DNA of 63,820 bases from Clostridiaceae bacterium AF10-41. GTDB taxonomy: Bacteria; Bacillota; Clostridia; Clostridiales; Clostridiaceae. The position numbers were made by a program, and so were the translations under genes. Below the pieces are notes generated by a model. The model was not told where the DNA came from, did not search any database, and worked only from the letters and a program-made list of their open reading frames with translations. Shown piece by piece: positions 16,820-26,372 of the stretch. Where the stretch lies: the NCBI GenBank assembly GCA_027686065.1, contig JAQCTH010000012.1:1-63820 (forward strand), in the 5' to 3' direction. The stretch's first letter is position 1. The number at the start of each line of letters is the position of its first letter.

Positions 16820-17587
16820 ATGATACAGATAAATAATGTATCTGTTTTCTATGAATCAAAAAAGGAAAAAGTAAAGGCAATAGGACCAATAAATATTGAA
16901 ATAGATTCACAAGATATATGTGCAATAATTGGACCTTCAGGCTGTGGAAAAACAACCTTGTTAAATGTCTTAGCAGGAATAATAAAAAAATATGAGGGTG
17001 AAGTTCTTCTGAATTCAGAAAAACTTAACCCTCATCTTCATAATATAGGGCTAATTCCTCAAAACTTTGGACTTTTACCATGGAAAACAGTAGAAGAAAA
17101 TTGTATGTTACCAATTAAAATAAAGAAATTTAAGGTGGATAAAGAAGAAATAATAAATAAAATGGATGAAATGTTAAAGACTCTTGGAATCTATGAATTA
17201 AAGAACAGACTACCAAAGGAATTAAGTGGAGGGCAAAAACAAAGAGTTTCTATTGTAAGAAGCTTTTTAATGAATCCAGACTTACTTTTAATGGATGAGC
17301 CTTTTTCAGCTCTAGATGCAATAAAAAGAGAAGAAGCTCAAGAATTATTCCTAGGTGTTTGGAATGAAAGTAAAAATAATACCTTTTTTGTAACTCACAG
17401 CATTGATGAAGCTATTTATATGGGAAAGAAGATAATAGTAATATCAAATACTCCAGGGAAAATAATTGATGTTATAGATAATAAGCTGTTTAATAATAAG
17501 GAATATAAAAAGGATGAAAGTTATTCAGAAATGTTTTCTCATATAAAGTCCTTAGTAAAGGATGGTGAAATAAATGAAGAAGTTTAA
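16820..17587 (+). CDS. ABC transporter ATP-binding protein (SsuB/TauB-like)
   Basis: 255 residues. Walker A GPSGCGKTT, Q-loop LIPQNFGLLPWKT, signature LSGGQKQR, Walker B LLLMDEPFSALDAI and switch His in VTHSIDEAIYMG all match the nitrate/sulfonate/taurine importer group. GGAGG precedes the ATG. Its end overlaps the permease start by 14 bases. It should energise uptake of the ligand held by the preceding lipoprotein. Confidence 0.93.
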   Translation: MIQINNVSVFYESKKEKVKAIGPINIEIDSQDICAIIGPSGCGKTTLLNVLAGIIKKYEGEVLLNSEKLNPHLHNIGLIPQNFGLLPWKTVEENCMLPIKIKKFKVDKEEIINKMDEMLKTLGIYELKNRLPKELSGGQKQRVSIVRSFLMNPDLLLMDEPFSALDAIKREEAQELFLGVWNESKNNTFFVTHSIDEAIYMGKKIIVISNTPGKIIDVIDNKLFNNKEYKKDESYSEMFSHIKSLVKDGEINEEV

Positions 17588-18317
17588 TAAACTTTCTAGC
17601 TTTATTCAAGGGTTTATAATATTGAATGTAGTTTGGTATGCTCTATCTTTACTTATGAATTCTAGAATATTACCAAATCCGTTAAAAATATATGCAAATA
17701 TGCCTAATATAATTAAAGATGATTTGAAAATTCATATCTTTACAAGTTTATATAGAGTAGGAATTGGATTATTAATAGCCTTCATAATAGGAATTACTAT
17801 AGGACTTATTATGGGATATTCAGAGAAGGTAAATAAATTATTAAATCCACTTATATATTTTTCTTATCCAATCCCAAAGATGGCACTATTACCAATAGTT
17901 ATGACTCTTTTTGGACTTGGAGATGGATCTAAGATTACAATGATAGCTTTAATTACAGTGTTTCAAATAATAGTTTCAGTAAGAGATTCTGTAATTAATG
18001 TATCTAAGGAAGATTACAATATGCTAATAAGCCTAGGGGCAAGTAAGATTCAATTATTTTTTCATGTAACACTACCTTCAATAGTTCCTGATATATTAAC
18101 AAATATAAGATTATCCCTAGGAACAGCTTTTTCAATACTATTTTTCTCAGAAGCCTATGGAACAAGTAAGGGAGTAGGATACTTTATTCAAGATGCCTGG
18201 TCAAGAATTGACTATATAGATTTATATTCTGGGATATTTATATTAAGTATATTAGGGTTAATACTATTTTTACTTCTAGATGTTATTGAAAATATAGTGT
18301 GTGAATGGAAGAAGTAA
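17574..18317 (+). CDS. ABC transporter permease (SsuC/TauC-like)
   Basis: 247 residues with about six membrane helices. The coupling-helix EAA region is DYNMLISLGASKIQLFFHVTLPS, in pieces (LISLGASKIQLFFHVTLP), as in the SsuC/TauC family. ATG 17574 lies inside the ATPase gene after GGTGAAATAA. It is the last gene of the UbiDAX-importer operon; AT-rich DNA of about 100 bases follows before the patatin gene, with no strong terminator seen. Confidence 0.92.
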   Translation: MKKFNKLSSFIQGFIILNVVWYALSLLMNSRILPNPLKIYANMPNIIKDDLKIHIFTSLYRVGIGLLIAFIIGITIGLIMGYSEKVNKLLNPLIYFSYPIPKMALLPIVMTLFGLGDGSKITMIALITVFQIIVSVRDSVINVSKEDYNMLISLGASKIQLFFHVTLPSIVPDILTNIRLSLGTAFSILFFSEAYGTSKGVGYFIQDAWSRIDYIDLYSGIFILSILGLILFLLLDVIENIVCEWKK

Positions 18318-18422
18318 TATTTAGAAGATAGAATATTTAAAAAGAATAAAAAATAAATTGCTTGTTAAGGATATAATAAAAATATATATAATATAAAATA
18401 TATGTGAAAGGAGGAGAGGAAG

Positions 18423-19349
18423 ATGCAAAAGGATTTACCAAATATTGAAATTGGATTAGTCTTATCAGGGGGTGGAGCTAAGGGGGCTTATGAAGTTGGT
18501 GTTTACAAAGCTTTAAAGGAATTAGAGTTAGTAGAAAATATAAAAGTTATATCAGGAACTTCAATTGGTGCAATAAATGGACTTCTTTTTTCTATGGATG
18601 ATCCAAAGATAGTTGATGTGAGCTGGGGAAGTTTAAATTATTCACGTTTTTTGATTAGACAAGAAGAATCAAGAGAAAGAAAAACTGGGAAATTATTAGA
18701 AAAAATAAAAAGTATTAACATAGAAACAAATATTTTAGAGCAAGCTAGACTTTATGATATAGGACTACTTTCTCAAAGAGGAATAAAAGAATTTATTGAT
18801 GAATATGCTGATGTTAATTTAATAAAAAGTTCTAATAAAGATCTTTATGCTACAGCCTACAATATAGATGAAGAAAAACCAGAATATTTTAGGTTAAATG
18901 AATGTAATGAAGAAGAATTGAAACTTAAAGTTTTGGCTTCTTGTGCTATACCACATCTTTTTAAACCTTTAATAATTAATAAAATAAGATATGCAGATGG
19001 AGGAATACAATCTCCTCTTTATAGTAAAATTAATGTAGATAATGTACCACTTTATCCCATGAAGAATTATGATTTAGATTTTATAATAGTAGTACACTTA
19101 TCATACAAAAATAAAATAAATAAAGAAGGATTTAAAAATAATATAATTGATATCTATCCCTCAGAACCTCTTGAAATCCTTAGTGGAATAGGTGCTTTAA
19201 GAATAAAGAAAGAGGTTATAGAAAGAAATATACAACTAGGTTATAAAGATGCTATATTTTTATTAGCCCCCTTAGTTATAAAGTTACTTAAAGGAAAAGA
19301 TTTAGATGAAGTACTTAAGAGTTATAATGAAAAAAACTTTAAGGAGTGA
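18423..19349 (+). CDS. patatin-like phospholipase family protein
   Basis: 308 residues. The oxyanion loop SGGGAKGAYEVG, nucleophile elbow GTSIG with Ser47, and DGG motif (YADGGIQSPL, Asp near residue 191) make up a complete Ser-Asp dyad, so it should be an active lipid acyl hydrolase. There is no signal peptide. AGGAGGAG precedes the ATG. The next gene, a membrane protein, begins five bases after its stop, so the two form an operon. It might continue from the UbiDAX transcript, since no terminator separates them. Confidence 0.92.
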   Translation: MQKDLPNIEIGLVLSGGGAKGAYEVGVYKALKELELVENIKVISGTSIGAINGLLFSMDDPKIVDVSWGSLNYSRFLIRQEESRERKTGKLLEKIKSINIETNILEQARLYDIGLLSQRGIKEFIDEYADVNLIKSSNKDLYATAYNIDEEKPEYFRLNECNEEELKLKVLASCAIPHLFKPLIINKIRYADGGIQSPLYSKINVDNVPLYPMKNYDLDFIIVVHLSYKNKINKEGFKNNIIDIYPSEPLEILSGIGALRIKKEVIERNIQLGYKDAIFLLAPLVIKLLKGKDLDEVLKSYNEKNFKE

Positions 19350-19354
19350 TATAA

Positions 19355-20254
19355 ATGAAAGATGAAAAGTATATTAAATATGGATTATTCTCATCTATAC
19401 TTATAGCCTTAGGGCCAGTACTTTGGCTATTTATAAACATATATGATAAAAATTATGAAAATATAGTTTTGAACATAGTTTTTGTTATACTTGGGCTTAC
19501 ATTAGTGAGCTATAATATTAGAAATTATTTAAAAGTGTACAATAAAAAATACAGTGCTTCAGTAGACCTACTAAGGCATATAGTATCCTTTACATTTTAC
19601 ATTCTATTGATAGCAGTAATAGTAATATCCTTTATAGCATTTTATATAGGAATTGCATTTATACAAAGAAAGTTATTTGTAAAAGGAGAGTATTTAATTT
19701 ACTTTATAAAATCTCCATATTCATATCTATTATTTGTAATACTTGCAATAGTGGCTATTAGAATTAGAATGTTATTTTTAAGAAAAGAGAAAGAATATTC
19801 TAGGAATAAAGGTTCAGTTATATGGGGAGGAGTTAATAAATTTTTGATATTAATAATAATTCCACTTATATATATAGTAATAACTAGTGTGGTGGTAGTT
19901 ACAGAAAATGGTATTTATGATTATAGCTTTTACAACTTAAAGGGCACTAAATATAATTTTAGTGATATAGAATATGTAAATACTGGATTTGTTAATAGAG
20001 GAAGAAATAAGGGAGAATTTTTTTATAATATTCAATTGAATGATAGTAAAAAGATAAAATTGGCTTACCCATCTATGACTCAGCCCTCTGATAAGTATGA
20101 TAATGATTCATGGCAAGAATATGTTGATATAGATCAATATATCATGGATAGTGGGGCTAAAAAAAATTCTAGTGAAAATGGCTCAAATTATGTACAAATG
20201 GATAAGAGATATGTAGACAAATTATTATATGTTGTTAGAAATAAGAATAAGTAA
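19355..20254 (+). CDS. membrane protein of unknown function
   Basis: 299 residues. I do not recognise the family. There are about five hydrophobic helices in the first 190 residues: SSILIALGPVLWLFINIY, NIVFVILGLTLVSY, FTFYILLIAVIVISFIAFYI, YLLFVILAIVAIRI and FLILIIIPLIYIVITSVVVV. A soluble tail of about 110 residues follows with VTENGIYDYSFYNLKGTKYN, which is reminiscent of PH-like membrane-associated domains in bacterial proteins. It is co-transcribed with the patatin gene, so it may be that enzyme's membrane partner (inference). Confidence 0.6.
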   Translation: MKDEKYIKYGLFSSILIALGPVLWLFINIYDKNYENIVLNIVFVILGLTLVSYNIRNYLKVYNKKYSASVDLLRHIVSFTFYILLIAVIVISFIAFYIGIAFIQRKLFVKGEYLIYFIKSPYSYLLFVILAIVAIRIRMLFLRKEKEYSRNKGSVIWGGVNKFLILIIIPLIYIVITSVVVVTENGIYDYSFYNLKGTKYNFSDIEYVNTGFVNRGRNKGEFFYNIQLNDSKKIKLAYPSMTQPSDKYDNDSWQEYVDIDQYIMDSGAKKNSSENGSNYVQMDKRYVDKLLYVVRNKNK

Positions 20255-20280
20255 TTTTATAATATCACAAGGAACAAGAA

Positions 20281-20307
20281 ACACAGAAATATATTTCGCA
20301 TAATATA
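20281..20307 (+). promoter_or_regulatory. sigma-K-type promoter of the LRR/InlB-repeat gene
   Basis: AC at 20281-20282, 16 bases, then CATAATATA at 20299-20307, preceded by G. This matches the sigma-K consensus AC-N16/17-gCATANNNTA of late mother-cell genes. It lies 85 bases before the start codon. Confidence 0.55.
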
Positions 20308-20391
20308 TATTTATAAGATTATATAGTTTAAATTATAAGATTTAATATAAATAGTATATTCTTAAGTATTTAATATGGGAGGTCTATTTAA

Positions 20392-22455
20392 ATGCCTATA
20401 ACATTAGATGGCTATGAGTATACAATTATAGGTAGTAATGTTTGGATTACGGGTTATACAGGTTTAGGGGGTAATATCACAATTCCTAGTTCAATAGAGG
20501 GACATCCGGTAACTAATATTGGTTATGCTGCATTTGAAAATAATATCAACATAACTAGTGTGGTTGTTCCAAGTAGTGTTACTACTATTGGTGATTATGC
20601 TTTTAGCAATTGTAGCAGCCTGCTTTCAATAAATGTGGATTCAGGAAATCCTAATTATTCTAGTTCTTCTGGGGTTCTATATGATAAATTACAAAAAGTT
20701 TTGATATGTAATCCTGCGGGCTTAACTGGTTCCCTGGATATTCCAAGTACAGTTACGAGTATTTTTAATTGGGCTTTTGCATATAGTCATTTAACAAATA
20801 TAACTATACCTATCAGTGTAACTAATATTGGAATATACGCTTTTCGTAATTGTAGTAACTTAATAAATGTAAATATACCAAGTACTGTGACTGATATTGG
20901 TTCTGGAGCCTTTAATTACTGTACAAGTTTAAATTTAATAAATGTAGATTCTGGAAATATGAATTACTCTAGTTTAGATGGTGTTCTATATAATAAAGCA
21001 CAAACTATATTGATATGTTATCCCGCTGGAAAAATAGGGGCATTCACTATTCCAAATAGTGTTATATTAATTAATAATTCAGCCTTTGAAAGTTGTACAA
21101 ACCTAACAGGTATAACTATGGGTAATCATGTTACAACAATTAATGATAATGCTTTTGCTTATTGTACAAATCTTACAAGTATAAATATGAGTAGTAGCAT
21201 AACTAACATTGGTGGCTATAGCTTTTCTTATTGTACTAATTTAGAAAGTATAACTATGGGAATTAATATGCATTATATTGGTTACCGTGGTTTCATTAAC
21301 TGTAGCAAATTGGTAGAAGTGAAATTTTTGGGAGATGCACCAGGTATGGACATACAAGTATTTAATGGGGCAGATTCTAATTTTAAAATCTATTATATTT
21401 TTGGGAAAACAGGATTTTCTGATGTTTGGTATGGATATAATACAGAGGCACTTTATATAGTAACCTATTATGGTAATGGAAATACAAGTGGTGAAGTACC
21501 AGTTGACAATAACACCTATAAATTAAATGAAACTGTAATAGTAGCGGCTAATACTGGAGGACTTCAAAAGTCAGGTCATAATTTTGGAGGATGGAATACC
21601 CAAGCAGATGGAGCTGGAACACACTACGAACCAGGGGATACAATTATAGCAGGAAATGAAAATATAATTTTATATGTCCAATGGCCACCTTATACTGTGA
21701 CTTATAATGGTAATGGAAATGATAGCGGAATAGTGCCAGTGGATAGTAAGGAATATGAAAGTATAGATGTTGTAACAGTATTAAATAATACTGGTTCTCT
21801 TGAAAAAATAGATTATATCTTTAAAGGATGGAATACAAAGGCTGATGCAAGTGGAACACATTATGAACCAGGAGGAACATTTGTAATAGGGAATCAAAAT
21901 ATAATTTTATATGCACAGTGGGAGCCAGTTTATAAAATAACTTATAATGGTAATGGAAATAATAGTGGAACAGTACCAGTAGATAGTAACGAATATGAGA
22001 GTGGAGCAAATGTAACAGTATTAAATAATACTGGACTTCTTGAAAAAACAGGTTATACCTTTGTAGGATGGAATACGCAAGCTGATGGTAATGGAATACA
22101 CTATGATCCAGGAGCAACATTAGTGATGGGGAATCAAGATATAATATTATATGTACAATGGGCAGCAGTTTATAAGGTAACTTATAATGGCAATGGGAGC
22201 AGTAGTGGGATTGTACCGGTAGATAGCAATTTGTATCAAAGTGGAGAAAGTGTAACAGTATTAAATAATACAGAAAATCTTAGAAAAGTAAATTATGCAT
22301 TTGTAGGATGGAATACGGAAGCTTCTGGATCAGGAATACAATATGATCCTGGATCAATCATTATAATGGGGAATCAGAATATAACATTATATGCACAGTG
22401 GAAGTTCGAGCAATTAATAATATGGGGTAGAATAACTACGACTATATTAACGTAG
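20392..22455 (+). CDS. BspA-type leucine-rich repeat protein with InlB B-repeats
   Basis: 687 residues. Residues 1-350 are BspA-like LRR_5 repeats (blocks such as IPSSVTTIGDYAFSNCSSL and VTTINDNAFAYCTNLTSI). Residues 355-675 are four InlB B-type (Listeria-Bacteroides) repeats of about 78 residues, each with the pattern YNGNGN.SG.VPVD...GWNT.A.G.G..Y.PG......N..LY.QW. Such domains occur on cell-surface adhesins, but there is no signal peptide, anchor or S-layer domain; the protein starts directly at MPITLDGYEYTI after GGGAGG. The sigma-K-type promoter suggests it is made in the mother cell and assembled on the spore. The tail after the last repeat (about 15 residues) is short and may be truncated. 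Confidence 0.88.
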   Translation: MPITLDGYEYTIIGSNVWITGYTGLGGNITIPSSIEGHPVTNIGYAAFENNINITSVVVPSSVTTIGDYAFSNCSSLLSINVDSGNPNYSSSSGVLYDKLQKVLICNPAGLTGSLDIPSTVTSIFNWAFAYSHLTNITIPISVTNIGIYAFRNCSNLINVNIPSTVTDIGSGAFNYCTSLNLINVDSGNMNYSSLDGVLYNKAQTILICYPAGKIGAFTIPNSVILINNSAFESCTNLTGITMGNHVTTINDNAFAYCTNLTSINMSSSITNIGGYSFSYCTNLESITMGINMHYIGYRGFINCSKLVEVKFLGDAPGMDIQVFNGADSNFKIYYIFGKTGFSDVWYGYNTEALYIVTYYGNGNTSGEVPVDNNTYKLNETVIVAANTGGLQKSGHNFGGWNTQADGAGTHYEPGDTIIAGNENIILYVQWPPYTVTYNGNGNDSGIVPVDSKEYESIDVVTVLNNTGSLEKIDYIFKGWNTKADASGTHYEPGGTFVIGNQNIILYAQWEPVYKITYNGNGNNSGTVPVDSNEYESGANVTVLNNTGLLEKTGYTFVGWNTQADGNGIHYDPGATLVMGNQDIILYVQWAAVYKVTYNGNGSSSGIVPVDSNLYQSGESVTVLNNTENLRKVNYAFVGWNTEASGSGIQYDPGSIIIMGNQNITLYAQWKFEQLIIWGRITTTILT

Positions 22456-22673
22456 TCTATAAATAAAGATAATCTTAAAGCCTCCTTATAAAACAAATAA
22501 GAAATGTTAAACTTATTTAAATAGTTAATACTTTAGTAGAATAAGTTGGTCTTAATCATAATAAACAGTGTAATTTAGGTAAATGTTTATTATATATTAT
22601 CATATACTAACTATAGAGAATAATATATCTATTTAAATCTAGTTATAAGTTAATTAAAAGGAGGACTTTGCTT

Positions 22674-23087
22674 ATGGATTTATCCACAAAAGATCATCGT
22701 AATGATAATCTTGATGCTTATAGAAGTGAAGAAAACTATCCAATAATTATAAAAGATGGTCATCCTGAATTAGCTGTAATTACTGGGGATGCAGTATCTG
22801 GTACTGCATTTACTGTTGGAACCATTAATTTAAATAATTCTTATTTAAATAATCAAGGTATTAAAATTGATTTTACATGCAATATATACGCCATAGATTT
22901 TAGTAGAGATATAAATTTTAGAGTATTTAAGATTTGTAACGATCAATCAAATTTAACACCTGTTGGAATAGAGTGGACCCTCTCAACAATTGGATTAACC
23001 AATACAATATTTTCTTTTTTTATTTATGATAGTGATTCTTCTAATAATGAGTGGTGTACCTATACAGTAATAGCAACTATAAAGTAA
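22674..23087 (+). CDS. DUF4489 domain protein
   Basis: 137 residues. The C-terminal 80 residues fit DUF4489, a clostridial domain: KIDFTCNIYAIDF, FRVFKICNDQSNLTPVGIEW and a final FSFFIYDSD...EWCTYTVIA. Function is unknown. I start at ATG 22674, nine bases from GGAGG, rather than at TTG 22668. No signal peptide is present. Upstream, CATATACTA at 22601-22609 resembles a sigma-K -10 element, but no AC lies at the right distance, so the promoter is weaker evidence than for its paralogue at 52999-53430. It probably encodes a spore or cell-surface structural protein, with the adjacent LRR gene as partner (inference). Confidence 0.75.
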   Translation: MDLSTKDHRNDNLDAYRSEENYPIIIKDGHPELAVITGDAVSGTAFTVGTINLNNSYLNNQGIKIDFTCNIYAIDFSRDINFRVFKICNDQSNLTPVGIEWTLSTIGLTNTIFSFFIYDSDSSNNEWCTYTVIATIK

Positions 23088-23099
23088 TGAAACTCTTTT

Positions 23100-23132
23100 A
23101 ACCACATTAAAATATTTTAGTGTGGTTTTTTG
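23100..23132 (+). terminator. intrinsic terminator after the DUF4489 gene
   Basis: AACCACA and the inner TTAAAATATTTTA fold against GTGTGGTT (to 23127), followed by a T run. Confidence 0.85.
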
Positions 23133-23242
23133 TATGAAGAAAATTATTTAATATTAAGTAAGGGCATAGCAATATTTTATTAACAGTTTTAAGACAGTTT
23201 CATATAATGCTTATGAAAAACTATCATAGGAAGTGTACAAGT

Positions 23243-24925
23243 ATGTCCATAATAAGTAATTTACTTTATAGGACAATTATTGGCTGTGGAGGAGTTGTAG
23301 AAAAAAAGTTTAATAAAGAAACTAAAAGCTTTAAGAAAGTAAATAATGAATTACTACTTAATATTTTATCTAAAAATGCTAGTAGTGAAATAGGAAAAAA
23401 ATTTAAGTTTATAAATATACTTTCAGTAGAGGATTTCAAGATGAAAGTACCATTAACTGAATATTTTTATTATGATAATTATATTAAACGTATGGCTAAT
23501 GGTGAAGAAAATATATTAATAACAGAAAAGGTTGAATATTTTGGTCATACTTCAGGGACAACAGGCAAACAAAAGTTAGTTCCTGTAACAAAATCTAGTA
23601 GGATGAAGGCTGCAAAATATATGGCATTATTAATAAGTAGATTTTCTTATAATAATTTAAAAGAAGATTGGAATTATGGTAAGGGATTAATGATTGCTGA
23701 TATTGTTATGAGTACTTATACTAAGGGGGGAATCCCTATTTGTTCAGCCACTTCAGGAGGAATTAATGGTATAAAAACTATATTACCCTATTTATATACT
23801 TCACCTTATGAAGTTATGAAGATTAAAGAGAAAGAAGTAGCACTTTACTTACACGCACTTTTTGGGTTGAAAGAGAAGAAATTATTATATATATCTGGGG
23901 TTTTTATTTCAAATATACTAGATTTATTAAGAGTTATGGAAAAGAATTCAGATAGATTAGTAAAGGATATCCGCAAAGGAAGATTAAGCAAAACATTAAA
24001 TATTGATGAGGAAACTAGAAAAGCATTAAATAAATACTTATCACCAAATGCAAGCAGGGCAGATGAATTAGAAAATGAATTTAAAAAAGGATTTAAAGGA
24101 ATCTGTAAAAGAGTATGGCCAAACTTGCAATATATAGCTTCAGTTACAGGAGCTAATTTTACAATTTATGATGATATGGTAAAGTATTATTTAGGACCAG
24201 TCCAAATATATTCGCCTTGTTATGCTGCATCAGAAGGTATTATGGGTATAAATCCATATGTTAAAAATATAAGATATGTAATAATACCAGATACAGTTTT
24301 TTATGAGTTTATTCCATCAGAAGAATTAAGTGAAAATAATCCAAAAACAATTTCTTCAGAGCAACTAGAGATAGGGAAAAGTTATGAAATAGTTATTACT
24401 ACCTATACAGGTCTTTATAGGTATAGGATAGGTGATGTTGTTAAGGTAGTAGGTTTTTATAATAATTCACCTGAAATAGAATTTTTATATAGAAGAAATC
24501 AAGTGTTAAACATGGTATCAGAAAAAACAACTGAGGAACATTTAACAGATGCAATTAGAAACACAAAAAATAGACTAAAACTTGATTTGATAGATTATAC
24601 AACAGTGGCTGACAATTCAATAACACCAGGTAGATATCAATTTTACTTTGAAGTTAAAGGAAAAGTTACAAAAGAATTAGTTAGAAGTATAGAGATTACG
24701 CTAGATGAAGAACTTAGAAATTGCAATTTAGCGTACAAGCGCTTTAGAAGTAAAAGTGGATTAGCAATGCCAAAAGTAATAATGCTTGAAGAAGGAACTT
24801 TTAATAAGGTGAAAGAATTTCTATTTATGAAAGGAATTTCAAAAAATCAAATTAAGATACCAAGAGTAGTTACTACAAATAAAAATGTTTTAGGTGTTAT
24901 TGAAAATAATAAACTAGATTATTAG
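23243..24925 (+). CDS. GH3-family acyl-adenylating enzyme
   Basis: 560 residues in the GH3 (auxin-responsive promoter) superfamily of ANL-type adenylating enzymes. The phosphate loop is GHTSGTTGKQKLVPVT; later come YAASEGIMGINPYV and YRYRIGDVVKVVGF (the nucleotide and hinge region), then a C-terminal domain with RRNQVLNMVSEKTTEEHL. Plant members conjugate amino acids to acyl acids; bacterial members are poorly known. I start at ATG 23243, with AGGAAG nine bases upstream; an in-frame ATG at 23207 has no ribosome site. It is a single-gene unit, convergent with the F420-ligase-like gene. The substrate is unknown. Confidence 0.85.
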   Translation: MSIISNLLYRTIIGCGGVVEKKFNKETKSFKKVNNELLLNILSKNASSEIGKKFKFINILSVEDFKMKVPLTEYFYYDNYIKRMANGEENILITEKVEYFGHTSGTTGKQKLVPVTKSSRMKAAKYMALLISRFSYNNLKEDWNYGKGLMIADIVMSTYTKGGIPICSATSGGINGIKTILPYLYTSPYEVMKIKEKEVALYLHALFGLKEKKLLYISGVFISNILDLLRVMEKNSDRLVKDIRKGRLSKTLNIDEETRKALNKYLSPNASRADELENEFKKGFKGICKRVWPNLQYIASVTGANFTIYDDMVKYYLGPVQIYSPCYAASEGIMGINPYVKNIRYVIIPDTVFYEFIPSEELSENNPKTISSEQLEIGKSYEIVITTYTGLYRYRIGDVVKVVGFYNNSPEIEFLYRRNQVLNMVSEKTTEEHLTDAIRNTKNRLKLDLIDYTTVADNSITPGRYQFYFEVKGKVTKELVRSIEITLDEELRNCNLAYKRFRSKSGLAMPKVIMLEEGTFNKVKEFLFMKGISKNQIKIPRVVTTNKNVLGVIENNKLDY

Positions 24926-25003
24926 AATTCTAACATATAAATCATATAGAAAAATAGTTAATTAATAAATACGGATAAAAATATTAAAAAGCATTTTTAA
25001 CTA

Positions 25004-25056
25004 AGAAAGTATCTACTATTAATAGATTTTTTATCTGTTAGTAGTAGATACTTTTA
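25004..25056. terminator. bidirectional intrinsic terminator
   Basis: AAAGTATCTACT (25006-25017) pairs with AGTAGATACTTT (25043-25054), and is flanked by A-rich and T-rich DNA. It serves the convergent GH3 and F420-ligase-like genes. Confidence 0.85.
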
Positions 25057-25062
25057 ATTTTA

Positions 25063-26253
25063 TTATTTTGTATAATTATCGAAATAACCTTGAATAAATA
25101 TGATAGGAGTTCCCTTATCTCCACTTCCTGAAGTTAAATCTGATAATGAACCAATAAGGTCAGTAAGTCTTCTAGGAGTAGTTCCTTGTGAAGCCATATT
25201 ACCAGTTAAATCAGAATCTTTATTTTTAATATATTCTGAAATTGCACTTTTAAGCTCTTCACCTTTAAGGTTTGCAAATTCATTATCTGCTAAATATTTA
25301 AGTTTAATTTCATTTGGTTGGCCTTCAAGTCCTTTAGTAAAGGCTGGTGAAACTACTGGATCAGCTAGCTCCCAAATCTTACCCACTGGATCTTTAAAAG
25401 CGCCATCTCCATAAATCATAACTTCAACTGTCTTACCAGTCTTTTCTTTTAAGATTAATTGAATCTTATCAACTACAGGTTGACAGTTTCTTGGGAATAG
25501 TTTAATAGTGTTTTCAGTTGATTTATTTGAACCTAATAATCCGTAAGCTTCATTACAGCCACTTCCATCAATAGATTCACATAATATATTATCAAGGCTA
25601 TAAATTTTTTCTCCACCATTTGCTTTTAAAATTTTCTTAGTTCTAAATCTTGTGTGAATGTCACAAGTAAGAACACTCTTTGTATAATTTAATATAGTTT
25701 TAGGATTGTTTGAGAATATTACTTCACACTCAACACCATATTCTTCTACTAAAGATTTATAATAATCAATATAATCAACACCTGTGAAAGGATGGTTATT
25801 ATGTCCAAACAAATTACGAAAATCTTTTTCTGTTAAAACATCTGTCCAAGGATTAACACCTTTATCATCTAACATATCTAAATCAACTAAGTGATTTCCA
25901 ACTTCATCAGATGGATAACTTAGCATTAATACTATTTTTTTAGCTCCCTTTGCGATGCCACGGAGACAAATTGCAAAACGGTTACGACTTAGAATTGGAA
26001 ATATTACACCAATAGTATCGTCACCAAATTTAGCTTTAATATCTGTAGCTATATTATCTATTGAAGCATAATTTCCTTGAGCACGTGCAACTATTGATTC
26101 AGTTACAGTAACTATATCTTTGTCATTTATAGTAAAGCCCTCAGCTTCAGAAGCTTTAAGTACACTTTCTACAACGATATCTTCAATTTTATCCCCTTCT
26201 TTAATAATAGGGCAACGAAGTCCTCTAACAACTGTACCAACAACTCTTTCCAA
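25063..26253 (-). CDS. coenzyme F420-0:L-glutamate ligase-like (CofE family) protein
   Basis: 396 residues from TTG 26251-26253, placed after GGAGAG (an upstream TTG is in frame). The first half fits the CofE fold: IVTVTESIVARAQGNY, IFPILSRNRFAICLRGIAKG and later VEVMIYGDGAFKDPVGKIWE. CofE adds glutamate to F420 in methanogens and actinobacteria. Clostridia are not known to make F420 and no other F420 gene is visible, so the true substrate is unknown. The protein is longer than classical CofE (about 250). It is divergent from a LysR gene, with about 120 bases between, which probably regulates it (inference). Confidence 0.8.
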   Translation of the reverse strand: MERVVGTVVRGLRCPIIKEGDKIEDIVVESVLKASEAEGFTINDKDIVTVTESIVARAQGNYASIDNIATDIKAKFGDDTIGVIFPILSRNRFAICLRGIAKGAKKIVLMLSYPSDEVGNHLVDLDMLDDKGVNPWTDVLTEKDFRNLFGHNNHPFTGVDYIDYYKSLVEEYGVECEVIFSNNPKTILNYTKSVLTCDIHTRFRTKKILKANGGEKIYSLDNILCESIDGSGCNEAYGLLGSNKSTENTIKLFPRNCQPVVDKIQLILKEKTGKTVEVMIYGDGAFKDPVGKIWELADPVVSPAFTKGLEGQPNEIKLKYLADNEFANLKGEELKSAISEYIKNKDSDLTGNMASQGTTPRRLTDLIGSLSDLTSGSGDKGTPIIFIQGYFDNYTK

Positions 26254-26372
26254 AACAATCTCTCCTAACAATTTTAAATTTGTTTTAAATAACTTAATAC
26301 TCTTGTACTATACAACAATAAATGGTATAAGTAAAATAAATAGAATTAATAAATGATATAAGGAGTACTTAT

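Noticed and set aside
20392..22455. Tandem repeat array or CRISPR in the four 230-base DNA repeats
   Set aside because: The repeats are diverged copies of a protein domain kept in frame, not identical repeats with unique spacers.
22601..22609. Sigma-K promoter for the first DUF4489 gene
   Set aside because: CATATACTA fits the -10 element, but no AC lies 16 or 17 bases upstream, so I did not list it as a promoter.
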